Shown in pieces: positions 39,826-46,627 of a stretch of 46,627 bases of DNA; position 1 is the stretch's first letter; each line of letters begins with the position of its first letter. A program made the translations under genes and the position numbers. Source of the stretch: an uncultured Collinsella sp. (GTDB lineage Bacteria; Actinomycetota; Coriobacteriia; Coriobacteriales; Coriobacteriaceae); assembly GCA_900545555.1 (NCBI GenBank), contig UQZI01000007.1, positions 1 to 46,627 of the forward strand. Reading direction: 5' to 3'. Under the pieces are notes generated by a model that was not told the DNA's origin, did not search any database, and worked only from the letters and a program-made list of their open reading frames with translations.

Positions 39826-41283
39826 ATGGAAGCGGAAAAGAAGGCGTTTAAGATCACCAAGCGCGAAATTGGCTTTGTGCTGGGTATCGTTGTCTTTTTG
39901 CTGGTGAAGTTTCTTCCTTTGGTGGAGCTGAGCTCGACGGTCGAGCTTACGGCCGGCGGTCAGACCTGTCTGGCGTTGACGCTTGCCACGGTGGTGTTCT
40001 GGGCGTGTGGCGTGGCACAGCCGGGCTTTGTGGGCCTGCTCTATTGCGCGCTGCTCGTTCTGTTCAAGGTGTGCGTGGACGACACGGGTGCCGCGAGCAT
40101 CTCGGCGACGGTCGCCTCCACGTTTAGCTCGTGGACCAAAGCCACCATGTGGCTCGTCATCGGCGCCTACCTCATCGCCAGCGCGGTCAAGGAGTCGGGC
40201 CTGGGCGAGCGCATCGCCTATGCGTTTATGCTCAAGTTCGTGCGCGATGCCAAGTCGCTCATCATCTCAATCTTCGCGCTCACCTTTGTGCTGTCGCTGC
40301 TGATCCCGCATCCGTTCCCCCGCGCCTTCCTCATCCTCGCCGTCGTCTCGGTCATTGCCGAGTCCGCCGGCTACGGTGACGACGACCGCGGCAAGCTCGG
40401 CTTCCTCGTGTTTGCCGCTGCTGCCCCGGGCTCCATGTTCTTCCTGACGGGCGACTCCACGCTCAACCCGCTCGTCGCGCAGTACAGCGCCGAGGCCGGC
40501 GGCATGAGCCCGTCCTTTGTCGACTGGTTCCTGTACATGAGCGTGCCTATGCTGGTCGCGCTGCTGTGCACCCTGTTCCTGGGTCTCTTCCTCTTTAAGC
40601 CCAGCAAGGAGCTCGTCTACGATCGCGAGCAGATCGTGGCCAAGCAGGCCGCGCTCGGCAAGCTCTCCGTCAAGGAGATCCGCACCATCGTGTGGCTTGT
40701 CATCGCCATCGCGCTGTGGCTTACCGTCTCGGGCGATTACATCGGCTGGGTGACACTTGCCATCGGTGTCGCGCTCGCCATGCCCATCATCGGCGAGGTT
40801 CTCACTCCTGCCAGCTGGAACGCTGTCGACATCAAGTCCCTCATGTTCCTGACGGCCGCCATGGCCGTGGGTTCCGTGGGCGGTGCCACCGGCATGAACG
40901 CCTGGATCGCCGATGTCGTGCTTCCCAGCTCCGTGCCCGAGAACATCTTCCTGTTCGCCCTGCTCGTCGCCGCGCTTTCCATGATCATCCACATGTTCAT
41001 GGGCTCGGTCATGGCCGTGCTCGGCGTGTGCGTGCCGGCGTTCATCAGCTTTGCGGCCGGCTCCAGCGTGAGCCCGCTCGCCGTGGCGCTCATCGTCTTT
41101 ACGTCCATCAACATCCACTACATCCTGCCGTTCCATAACCTGCCGATCCTTATCGGCGAGGGCAAGGACGCTGGCGGCTACACCTCCAAAGAGGCTATGC
41201 GCATGGGCATTCCCCTCACTGCGGTCGTCTTTATCGTCGTGCTGGTCGAGGCCGCCTGGTTCCACCTCTTTGGCCTGATGTAA
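39826..41283 (+). CDS. DASS/SLC13-like anion permease
   Basis: This 485-residue membrane protein has about twelve hydrophobic segments in a DASS-like pattern: SWTKATMWLVIGAYLIASAV, GLGERIAYAFMLKFV, the first hairpin region PHPFPRAFLILAVVSVIAES and AAPGSMFFLTGDSTLNP. The usual Ser-Asn-Thr motifs of SLC13 proteins are not clear, so it is a divergent member. The family imports di- or tricarboxylates or related anions with Na+ or H+. The gene lies between the fusion gene and ubiD and probably imports the carboxylic acid that UbiD decarboxylates, or exchanges it for the product. I start at ATG 39826, with AAAGGTGGGGAG upstream. Confidence 0.8.
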   Translation: MEAEKKAFKITKREIGFVLGIVVFLLVKFLPLVELSSTVELTAGGQTCLALTLATVVFWACGVAQPGFVGLLYCALLVLFKVCVDDTGAASISATVASTFSSWTKATMWLVIGAYLIASAVKESGLGERIAYAFMLKFVRDAKSLIISIFALTFVLSLLIPHPFPRAFLILAVVSVIAESAGYGDDDRGKLGFLVFAAAAPGSMFFLTGDSTLNPLVAQYSAEAGGMSPSFVDWFLYMSVPMLVALLCTLFLGLFLFKPSKELVYDREQIVAKQAALGKLSVKEIRTIVWLVIAIALWLTVSGDYIGWVTLAIGVALAMPIIGEVLTPASWNAVDIKSLMFLTAAMAVGSVGGATGMNAWIADVVLPSSVPENIFLFALLVAALSMIIHMFMGSVMAVLGVCVPAFISFAAGSSVSPLAVALIVFTSINIHYILPFHNLPILIGEGKDAGGYTSKEAMRMGIPLTAVVFIVVLVEAAWFHLFGLM

Positions 41284-41378
41284 GCAGTCGAGTGCTTGGC
41301 TGTAATTAGCCGAGTGCTTGAACTGCGAGTGCCCGAGCGCCCCATCTATGAGCGCTGCGGCCCCATTACGTTACCAAG

Positions 41379-41400
41379 CCGGCGGCACTCCCGCCGCCGG
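41379..41400. repeat. GC hairpin between permease and ubiD genes
   Basis: CCGGCGGC (41379-41386) and GCCGCCGG (41393-41400) pair around a 6-nt loop, 25 nt before the ubiD ATG. No T-run; it may adjust mRNA stability or read-through. Confidence 0.55.
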
Positions 41401-41424
41401 ACACTCTCCCGAAAGGAGCACGCT

Positions 41425-42912
41425 ATGTCCACTACCGATGCTTCCCAGATCCACGATCTGCGCTCCGCGCTCGACTTTTTGCGCGAGATGCCGGGCCAGC
41501 TGCTCGAGACCGACACCCAGGTCGACGCGGACGCCGAGGTCTCGGGCGTCTATCGTCGCGTCGGTGCCGGCGGCACCGTTATGCGTCCGACCAAAGAGGG
41601 CCCGGCGATGGTCTTCAACAACGTCAAGGGCTTTGACGATGCCAAGGTCTGCATCGGCATGCTTGCCAGCCGCAAGCGCGTTGCCGCCCTGCTCGACCTC
41701 GACGAGGAGCACCTGGGCCTCGAGATCGGCAAGCGCTTCGAGAACCTGATCGCGCCCGAGCAGATCGCCGAGGGTGCGCACGTCGACTGCCAAGAGGTCG
41801 TGTACAAGGCGACCGACGAGGGCTTTGACCTGCGCAAGATCGTTCCCGCTCCCACCAACACGCCCGTCGACGGCGGCCCCTACATCACCATGGGCCTCGC
41901 TTATGGCACGAGCCCCGACGGCTCCCAGTCCGACGTGACCATCCACCGCTTCTCCTGCGTCGACAAGGACAAGCTCGCCATGTGGATCACTCCGGGCAGC
42001 CGTCACCTTGGCGCGTTCTTTGACGAGTACTGCCAGCGCGGCGAAGACATGCCCATCTCCATCTCCATCGGTCTGGACCCCGCCGTGTACATGTGCTGTG
42101 GCTTCGAGGCGCCCACCACGCCGCTCGGCTTTAACGAGCTGCAGATCGCCGGCGCCCTGCGCGGCCACGCCGTCGAGCTTGCCGACTGCGTCACCGTTCC
42201 GCAGAAGTGCATCGCCAATGCCGAGTATGTGCTCGAGGGCTACCTCATGCACGACGAGACCATCAACGAGGACGTCAACGGCCACGGCTACGCCATGCCC
42301 GAGTTCCCCGGCTACACCGGTGGCGCCAAGGTCTGCCCGGTGATCAAGATCACCGCCGTCACCACGCGCGTCAATCCCATCATGGAGAGCTGCATCGGTC
42401 CCTCGCACGAGCACGTGTCCATGGCCGGCATCCCCACCGAGGCATCCATCTACAAGATGGTCGAGACCGCCATCCCGGGCCGCCTGCTCAACGTCCACGC
42501 TGCCCCCTGCGGCGGCGGCAAGTTCGTTGCCATCATGCAGTTCAAGAAGTCGAGCAAAAATGACGAGGGCCGTCAGCGCAACGCCGCCATGCTCGCCTTC
42601 TCGGCATTCTCCGAGCTCAAGCACGTCATCCTTGTTGACGAGGATGTCGATATCTTCGATATGAGCGACGTGATGTGGGCCATGACCACGCGCTTCCAGG
42701 CCGACGTGGACCTCATCACCATCCCCGGTTGCCACTGCCACGTGCTCGATCCGTCCAACGACCCCGCGTTCGACCCCACGATCCGCGAGCACGGCATCGC
42801 CTGCAAGGCCATCTTCGACTGCACGGTCCCGTTCGACCTCAAGAAGAACTTCATTCGCTCGCAGTTCATGGAGATCGACACAGACAAGTGGGCCAAGGAG
42901 ATTGCTTTCTAG
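41425..42912 (+). CDS. UbiD-family decarboxylase (LpdC/gallate decarboxylase-like)
   Basis: This 495-residue protein has the length of LpdC and AroY. It keeps the UbiD catalytic set: Arg175 in VTIHRFSCVD, Glu271 in AEYVLEGYL and Glu293 in AMPEFPGYTGG. GPYITMGLAYGTSPDGSQSD and the C-terminal VILVDEDVDIFDMSDVMWAM are also conserved. It needs prenylated FMN, Mn2+ and K+, and (de)carboxylates aromatic or unsaturated acids. The LpdD-like, UbiX and permease neighbours point to a hydroxybenzoate such as gallate or protocatechuate, but other unsaturated acids are possible. AAAGGAG precedes ATG 41425. ubiX follows after 33 nt. Confidence 0.92.
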   Translation: MSTTDASQIHDLRSALDFLREMPGQLLETDTQVDADAEVSGVYRRVGAGGTVMRPTKEGPAMVFNNVKGFDDAKVCIGMLASRKRVAALLDLDEEHLGLEIGKRFENLIAPEQIAEGAHVDCQEVVYKATDEGFDLRKIVPAPTNTPVDGGPYITMGLAYGTSPDGSQSDVTIHRFSCVDKDKLAMWITPGSRHLGAFFDEYCQRGEDMPISISIGLDPAVYMCCGFEAPTTPLGFNELQIAGALRGHAVELADCVTVPQKCIANAEYVLEGYLMHDETINEDVNGHGYAMPEFPGYTGGAKVCPVIKITAVTTRVNPIMESCIGPSHEHVSMAGIPTEASIYKMVETAIPGRLLNVHAAPCGGGKFVAIMQFKKSSKNDEGRQRNAAMLAFSAFSELKHVILVDEDVDIFDMSDVMWAMTTRFQADVDLITIPGCHCHVLDPSNDPAFDPTIREHGIACKAIFDCTVPFDLKKNFIRSQFMEIDTDKWAKEIAF

Positions 42913-42945
42913 TAAGTAGCCCTACCAAGTAGTTAAGGAGCCGTC

Positions 42946-43524
42946 ATGCCTGAGTCTTCTGTCCGTCCCCGTCGCATTGTCGTTGGCGTGTCTGGCGCCA
43001 GCGGTGCCGCGCTGGGTCTTGAGTGCCTCAAATGCCTGCGCCAGGCAGGTGCCGAGTCGGCGCTTGTCGTCACGCGCGGGGGAGAGATCACCATCGAGCA
43101 GGAGCTCGGCATGACGCTCGACGAGTTTGCCACGCATGCCGATGTGGTCTACGACAACAAGAACATCGGCGCCGCCATCGCAAGCGGCACCTATCCGGTC
43201 GACGGCATGATCGTGGCCCCGTGCTCCATGAAGACGCTCGCCGGCATCGCGAGCGGCTACAGCGACAATCTGTTGCTGCGTGCGGCCGACGTGCAGATGA
43301 AAGAGCAGCGCCGCCTGGTGCTCATGGTGCGCGAGACGCCCTTCAGCGCCATTCATGTCGACAACATGGCGCGCCTTGCGCGCGTACCGGGCGTCATGCT
43401 CATGCCGCCCATGCTCACGTTTTACAACGGCCCCGCCACGCTCGATGACGCGGTGCACCACATCGCCGCCAAGGCGCTCGAGGCCGTCGGCGTGTCATGC
43501 GCAAACTATAAGCGCTGGTCATAG
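42946..43524 (+). CDS. ubiX: UbiX-family flavin prenyltransferase (LpdB-like)
   Basis: This 192-residue protein has the UbiX markers: RIVVGVSGASGAALGLECL (FMN-binding loop), MIVAPCSMKTLAGIASGYSDNLLLRAADV, and RRLVLMVRETPFSAIHVDNM (prenyl-phosphate site region), ending with GVMLMPPMLTFYN. UbiX joins a dimethylallyl group from DMAP (or DMAPP in some members) to reduced FMN, making the cofactor for UbiD. TTAAGGAG lies before the ATG. It follows ubiD and presumably shares its transcript. A GC-rich hairpin ends the unit before the merR gene. Confidence 0.94.
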   Translation: MPESSVRPRRIVVGVSGASGAALGLECLKCLRQAGAESALVVTRGGEITIEQELGMTLDEFATHADVVYDNKNIGAAIASGTYPVDGMIVAPCSMKTLAGIASGYSDNLLLRAADVQMKEQRRLVLMVRETPFSAIHVDNMARLARVPGVMLMPPMLTFYNGPATLDDAVHHIAAKALEAVGVSCANYKRWS

Positions 43525-43557
43525 GCGTCTTTAGGGTAGGATACGAGTAGTGTTTGA

Positions 43558-43588
43558 GCCCGCTGCCCCTGTGGGCGGCGGGCTTTGT
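43558..43588 (+). terminator. possible terminator between ubiX and merR genes
   Basis: GCCCGCTGCCC (43558-43568) pairs with GGGCGGCGGGC (43573-43583, one G-T pair) and is followed by TTTGTG. It lies 29 nt before the MerR ATG, so the regulator may be expressed at a lower level by read-through. Confidence 0.65.
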
Positions 43589-43616
43589 GCGCAAAAAGGA
43601 TGTGTCGGGAGGACCT

Positions 43617-44486
43617 ATGCAGACGGGCATGTATGCGATTAGCGAGATGGCGAGTTTGTTTAACGTTTCGCGCCAAACGCTCATCTACTACGACAAGATC
43701 GGCCTGTTTAAGCCCGCCGTGGTTAACGAAAAAGGCTACCGTTTCTATTCGCCCACGCAGATCCCGCTCATGCGTCTGATCTGCATGCTGCGCGACCTAG
43801 GGCTCGAACTCGATGAGATCGACCGCCTAGCCTCGACGTTCGACATTAGCGAGATGACCGACCACCTGCGCTCGCGGGTGCAGGCGCTCGACGAGCAGAT
43901 TGCCGGGCTCAAAGCCGAGCGTGCGAGCGTGCAGGAGCGTCTGAGCTTTTACGACGAGGCAGTTTACTGGCGCGAGCGCGAGGGCAAGCCGGAGCTCAAG
44001 CAGTTCGAGCGCCGCTTCGTGGTCTTTGAGGAGTTTCCAGGCGATATCGAGCGCGGCCGCTCGATGCTTCACCCCACGCTCATGCGGGCCATCCTGCGCA
44101 TGCGTGCGCTCACGGGCACGCGCCCTATGCGCGGCTGGGGTGCCATGCTGCGTCGTGAGGCGCTGCATTCCGACGACCCTATCGCCGGCGCGGGCTCCTT
44201 TGCCGTGCTGCCGCGCGGTGTCGAGGAACTGCTGCCGAGCGATCCCGCCGAGCTGGCAGAGATCGGCATCGAAGTGCTGCCCGAGGGCACATACCTGTGC
44301 ATGAGCCGCTGGGGTATGCCGTACGAGCCCGAGGGCATCCGCGCCATCGTTGCCTGCATGGACGAGCACGCGCTCCAGCCCGTTGGCAACGCTTTCGACT
44401 TTTGCTACCTCGATACCACGAGCTACGACGAGTCCCACCAAGAGGACTTTTGCTGCATCCAAATCCCCGTTACCCTCCAGATGTGA
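43617..44486 (+). CDS. MerR-family regulator with effector-binding domain
   Basis: This 289-residue protein begins with a MerR helix-turn-helix (YAISEMASLFNVSRQTLIYY, then DKIGLFKPAVVNEKGYRFYS). A dimerisation coil (about 75-125) follows. The 150-residue C-terminal domain resembles the GyrI/BmrR-type ligand-binding fold (FVVFEEFPGDIE, PEGTYLCMSRWGMPY). It probably senses a small organic molecule and regulates the decarboxylase locus or the adjacent genes. I start at ATG 43617, with GGGAGGA upstream. The stop codon lies inside a palindromic repeat. Confidence 0.9.
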   Translation: MQTGMYAISEMASLFNVSRQTLIYYDKIGLFKPAVVNEKGYRFYSPTQIPLMRLICMLRDLGLELDEIDRLASTFDISEMTDHLRSRVQALDEQIAGLKAERASVQERLSFYDEAVYWREREGKPELKQFERRFVVFEEFPGDIERGRSMLHPTLMRAILRMRALTGTRPMRGWGAMLRREALHSDDPIAGAGSFAVLPRGVEELLPSDPAELAEIGIEVLPEGTYLCMSRWGMPYEPEGIRAIVACMDEHALQPVGNAFDFCYLDTTSYDESHQEDFCCIQIPVTLQM

Positions 44487-44600
44487 CAAAGGGACAGTCC
44501 CTTTGTCACATTCGCGGCATGGCTGCCGCCCAAACCATCACAACATTCGATGAAAATCTCGAAAACGAGGAAAAGCCTCGAATGTTGTGACGCTTTTCCT
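44481..44600 (+). repeat. second copy of the composite repeat, after the MerR gene
   Basis: ATGTGACAAAGGGA (44481-44494) mirrors TCCCTTTGTCACAT (44498-44511) and includes the MerR stop codon. Then TCACAACATTCGA (44538-44550) mirrors TCGAATGTTGTGA (44578-44590), enclosing CTCG-AAAA-CGAG and followed by CGCTTTT. It closely matches 39577-39672, so the permease-ubiD-ubiX-merR block is bracketed by direct repeats. It probably also terminates transcription. Confidence 0.85.
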
Positions 44601-44681
44601 GTCTGTGCCGGCGAGCTCCCGTGTCATCTGGGGGTATAAGGCTAGCAAGTGTTTATTTGCGAGGCCAAGGGGGCGCCCCGT

Positions 44682-45551
44682 ATGGATATCGATAACTTTG
44701 AATGGTGGTATAGCGAGGGCGAGGCTCCGGACGAAGAGTGGGACGAGCCCGCGCCGTGTGACGTGTCGAGCGACGAGGACGAGACCGGCAACGATGCCGG
44801 TGTCGAGCCTGAAGCCGCCTCCGATGCCGCCGAACCCCTAACCTTTGAACAGGCTTGGGCCCAGGCCGAGGCCGACGAGGCGAAGGCCGATGCCACGGCC
44901 ACGCTCGGCGAGCCGGCTGATATGTCGATCTCGCCGGCAAAGACCCCACAGCCGCGCCATACCATCGACCCCGGCAGCACGGCATCCTTCAGCATACTCG
45001 ACGTGCCCGCGCAGGGTGCCCAGGCGCCCGCCCCCACCCATCGCCCCAACCTGGCTCGCGAGGAAGACGCGGGCCGTCGCTCTCCGCTCGGCCCCATTCT
45101 CATCGCCTTTATGGCCGGCGTTATCGCTTGCTCGGCGATCGGCAGCATCTGGGGTCATGTCGAGCAGCAGCGCCAAGACGCCGCCAAGGTCGAGATGTCT
45201 GTCGAGCAATCGCTCAGCCGCACGCGCTCGGTGCATGTGTCGGTCGAGGTTAAGGACGGTGCGACATGGGACACCGCCCGCGGCGACAGCCAGATGCTCG
45301 TCCATATCGTGGGTCGCACGCTCAAGGGGCAAGCGATCGACGAGTACCAATACGTCAATTCCGAAGGTGACGGCATCGAGCTCAAGCCCGGCGACTACGA
45401 GCTCACGGTCGATGAGCCGCCCGTCGCCACCGACGGCACGCGTTACCGTGCCTCAAAGCGCATGGTTCCGGTGAGTTTTAATTCACAGGCGCCCGATACG
45501 GTCGATAGCACGCCGCAGGGCGGGTTTGACCTTTACGCTATTGCTCAATAA
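44682..45551 (+). CDS. acidic single-pass membrane protein of unknown function
   Basis: I do not recognise a family. The 289-residue protein has a very acidic, Ala/Glu/Asp-rich N-terminal half (about 1-140, probably disordered). One membrane helix (SPLGPILIAFMAGVIACSAIGS, about 143-164) is followed by a C-terminal domain of about 120 residues. That domain contains VHVSVEVKDGATWDTARGDS and GIELKPGDYELTVDEPPVA, suggesting a small beta fold outside the cell. The ATG at 44682 follows AAGGGGG; a GTG at 44649 is an alternative. A TATAAG box lies at 44635-44640. It is not obviously linked to its neighbours. Confidence 0.7.
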   Translation: MDIDNFEWWYSEGEAPDEEWDEPAPCDVSSDEDETGNDAGVEPEAASDAAEPLTFEQAWAQAEADEAKADATATLGEPADMSISPAKTPQPRHTIDPGSTASFSILDVPAQGAQAPAPTHRPNLAREEDAGRRSPLGPILIAFMAGVIACSAIGSIWGHVEQQRQDAAKVEMSVEQSLSRTRSVHVSVEVKDGATWDTARGDSQMLVHIVGRTLKGQAIDEYQYVNSEGDGIELKPGDYELTVDEPPVATDGTRYRASKRMVPVSFNSQAPDTVDSTPQGGFDLYAIAQ

Positions 45552-45630
45552 CTGCACCTGTCGCTCAACCCCGCCGCCAAGAGTGGGACAATAGCCCTCG
45601 ACACCGTTGTTTACTATTGGAGGAAGTAGC

Positions 45631-46524
45631 ATGTCCACCGTCACTACCATCAAGCGCGGCGGCCTCACCGCGGCCATCGATTCCATGGGTGCCCAGCTCA
45701 CGAGCCTTGCCCTCAACGGCAACGAGTATCTGTGGCAGGGCGATCCCACCTTTTGGGGCAAGCATGCGCCCATCCTGTTCCCCATTGTGGGCTCGCTGCG
45801 CAACAACACGGCAACGTCTGCGGCCGGCACCTGCGAGATGCCGCGCCACGGACTCGCGCGCATCGTCGAGCACAAGCTGGTCGAGGTTTCGGAGGACGGC
45901 TCCTCGGTAACGTACGAGATCACCGATACGCCCGAGTCGCTCAAGGCCTTTCCGTTTCACTTTAAGCTCAACATGACCTATGCCCTGACCGGCGACGCCA
46001 CGCTTACCCAGACCTTTGCCGTTACGAACACCGGCGACGTGGACCTGCCGTTCTCGGTGGGCGGCCACCCCGCATTTAACGTGCCCGCCTCCGGTGCCGA
46101 GGACGAGGTATTCGAGGATTACGAGCTGGCGTTTACCGAGGCCTGGACGAACGAGGCTCCCATCATCACGCCCGACGGTCTCATGACGTTCGAGGGTAGC
46201 TACAAGGCTCCCGATAACTCGGACGTGCTGCCCATCACGCACCGCAGCTTCGATAACGATGCCGTCATGTTCACCGATACTCCGGGCTCCACGCTCACGC
46301 TGCGCGGCCGCAAGTCGGGCCACGGCGTCAAGATCGACTTTGAGGGCTTTAAGTACATCGGCGTGTGGTCTGCCGCCAACGACGCTCCGTTTGTGGCGCT
46401 CGAGCCCTGGACCGGCCACACCACCATGGACACCGAGGACGATGTCTTTGAGCACAAGGTCAACACCATCACGTTGGCACCGGGCGCTACCGACATCCGT
46501 TCCTTTAGCGTCACCCTGCTCTAG
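45631..46524 (+). CDS. aldose 1-epimerase-like protein (LacX/YeaD type)
   Basis: This 297-residue beta-sandwich protein resembles the galactose mutarotase superfamily: IDSMGAQLTSLALNGNEYLWQGDPTFW near the N-terminus, HAPILFPIVGSLRNN, MPRHGLAR with the conserved His, PFSVGGHPAFNVP with the second His, and FVALEPWTGHTT near the C-terminus. Members interconvert sugar anomers or act on hexose-6-phosphates; the LacX subgroup is poorly characterised. The ATG at 45631 has TTGGAGGAAG upstream. It appears monocistronic. Confidence 0.9.
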   Translation: MSTVTTIKRGGLTAAIDSMGAQLTSLALNGNEYLWQGDPTFWGKHAPILFPIVGSLRNNTATSAAGTCEMPRHGLARIVEHKLVEVSEDGSSVTYEITDTPESLKAFPFHFKLNMTYALTGDATLTQTFAVTNTGDVDLPFSVGGHPAFNVPASGAEDEVFEDYELAFTEAWTNEAPIITPDGLMTFEGSYKAPDNSDVLPITHRSFDNDAVMFTDTPGSTLTLRGRKSGHGVKIDFEGFKYIGVWSAANDAPFVALEPWTGHTTMDTEDDVFEHKVNTITLAPGATDIRSFSVTLL

Positions 46525-46528
46525 AGGT

Positions 46529-46552
46529 TCCGCCGTTCTAACGAACGACGGA
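46529..46552. terminator. hairpin after the epimerase-like gene
   Basis: TCCGCCGTTC (46529-46538) and GAACGACGGA (46543-46552) pair with one mismatch and a 4-nt loop, 5 nt after the stop codon. No T-run follows, so termination is only probable. Confidence 0.5.
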
Positions 46553-46607
46553 CCGGTCGACGCTGCGCGCCACCCAGAGCGACAATTTGTCATTCAAAAG
46601 GCAAGGC

Positions 46608-46627
46608 ATGACCAGAAGGTCTATGCC
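46608..46627 (+). CDS. possible start of a gene running off the window
   Basis: An ATG with AAAAGGCAAGG just upstream opens a frame (MTRRSMP...) that continues beyond the last base. Too little is present to say more. Confidence 0.3.

Overview
The window is about 46.6 kb of high-GC DNA with tightly packed genes, frequent GTG and TTG starts and strong AAGGAG-type ribosome binding sites. The gene content (mannose-type PTS, LTA-synthase-like protein, Kup, Tex, RlmKL, two-gene ABC exporter, UbiD/UbiX) and the many intergenic palindromes suggest a gut actinobacterium of the Coriobacteriia, most like Collinsella. This is an inference from style and content; no rRNA, tRNA or other phylogenetic marker is present.

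Layout. 1-510: no gene, but several large inverted repeats and terminators. 511-8566: LTA-synthase-family phosphotransferase (-), nitroreductase (+), Kup potassium transporter (+), and a KdpD-like kinase with a KdpE-like regulator (+). 8659-11217: RlmKL-type 23S rRNA methyltransferase (-). 11293-21092: a sugar-utilisation island lying between the two ends of a broken HAD phosphatase gene. It holds RpiR regulator and HAD phosphatase (-), then MFS transporter, class II aldolase, PTS EIIA-EIIB-EIIC-EIID, aldo/keto reductase and an HSL-type esterase (+). 21303-24536: transaldolase-family enzyme (+) and Tex (-). 24946-29372: Gfo/Idh/MocA oxidoreductase, OFA-family MFS and SDR (-), with a divergent LysR regulator. 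29492-35039: diguanylate cyclase (+), then a MarR-heterodimeric ABC exporter operon (-). 35366-38473: pyridoxine kinase and a TIGR04076-like protein (+), low-molecular-weight phosphatase and MFS (-). 38635-44486: the prenylated-FMN decarboxylase locus (+). 44682-46627: a single-pass membrane protein, an aldose-1-epimerase-like protein and possibly the first codons of another gene.

How the genes work together. The most unusual system is at 38635-44486. A UbiD-family decarboxylase, its UbiX flavin prenyltransferase, a permease and a MerR regulator sit downstream of a fused protein. Its N-terminal half resembles the LpdD prenyl-flavin accessory protein and its C-terminal half resembles type I isopentenyl-diphosphate isomerase. 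UbiX consumes dimethylallyl phosphate, so the fusion links handling of the prenyl donor to cofactor maturation. The isomerase-like half keeps all five metal ligands but has Ala at the catalytic Cys position, so its chemistry may have changed. The sugar island is a second candidate new pathway: PTS uptake, aldolase cleavage, a reductase and an esterase under an RpiR protein with a striking array of TGAAAC/GTTTCA boxes. Long imperfect inverted repeats and duplicated hairpin arms recur in the intergenic regions.
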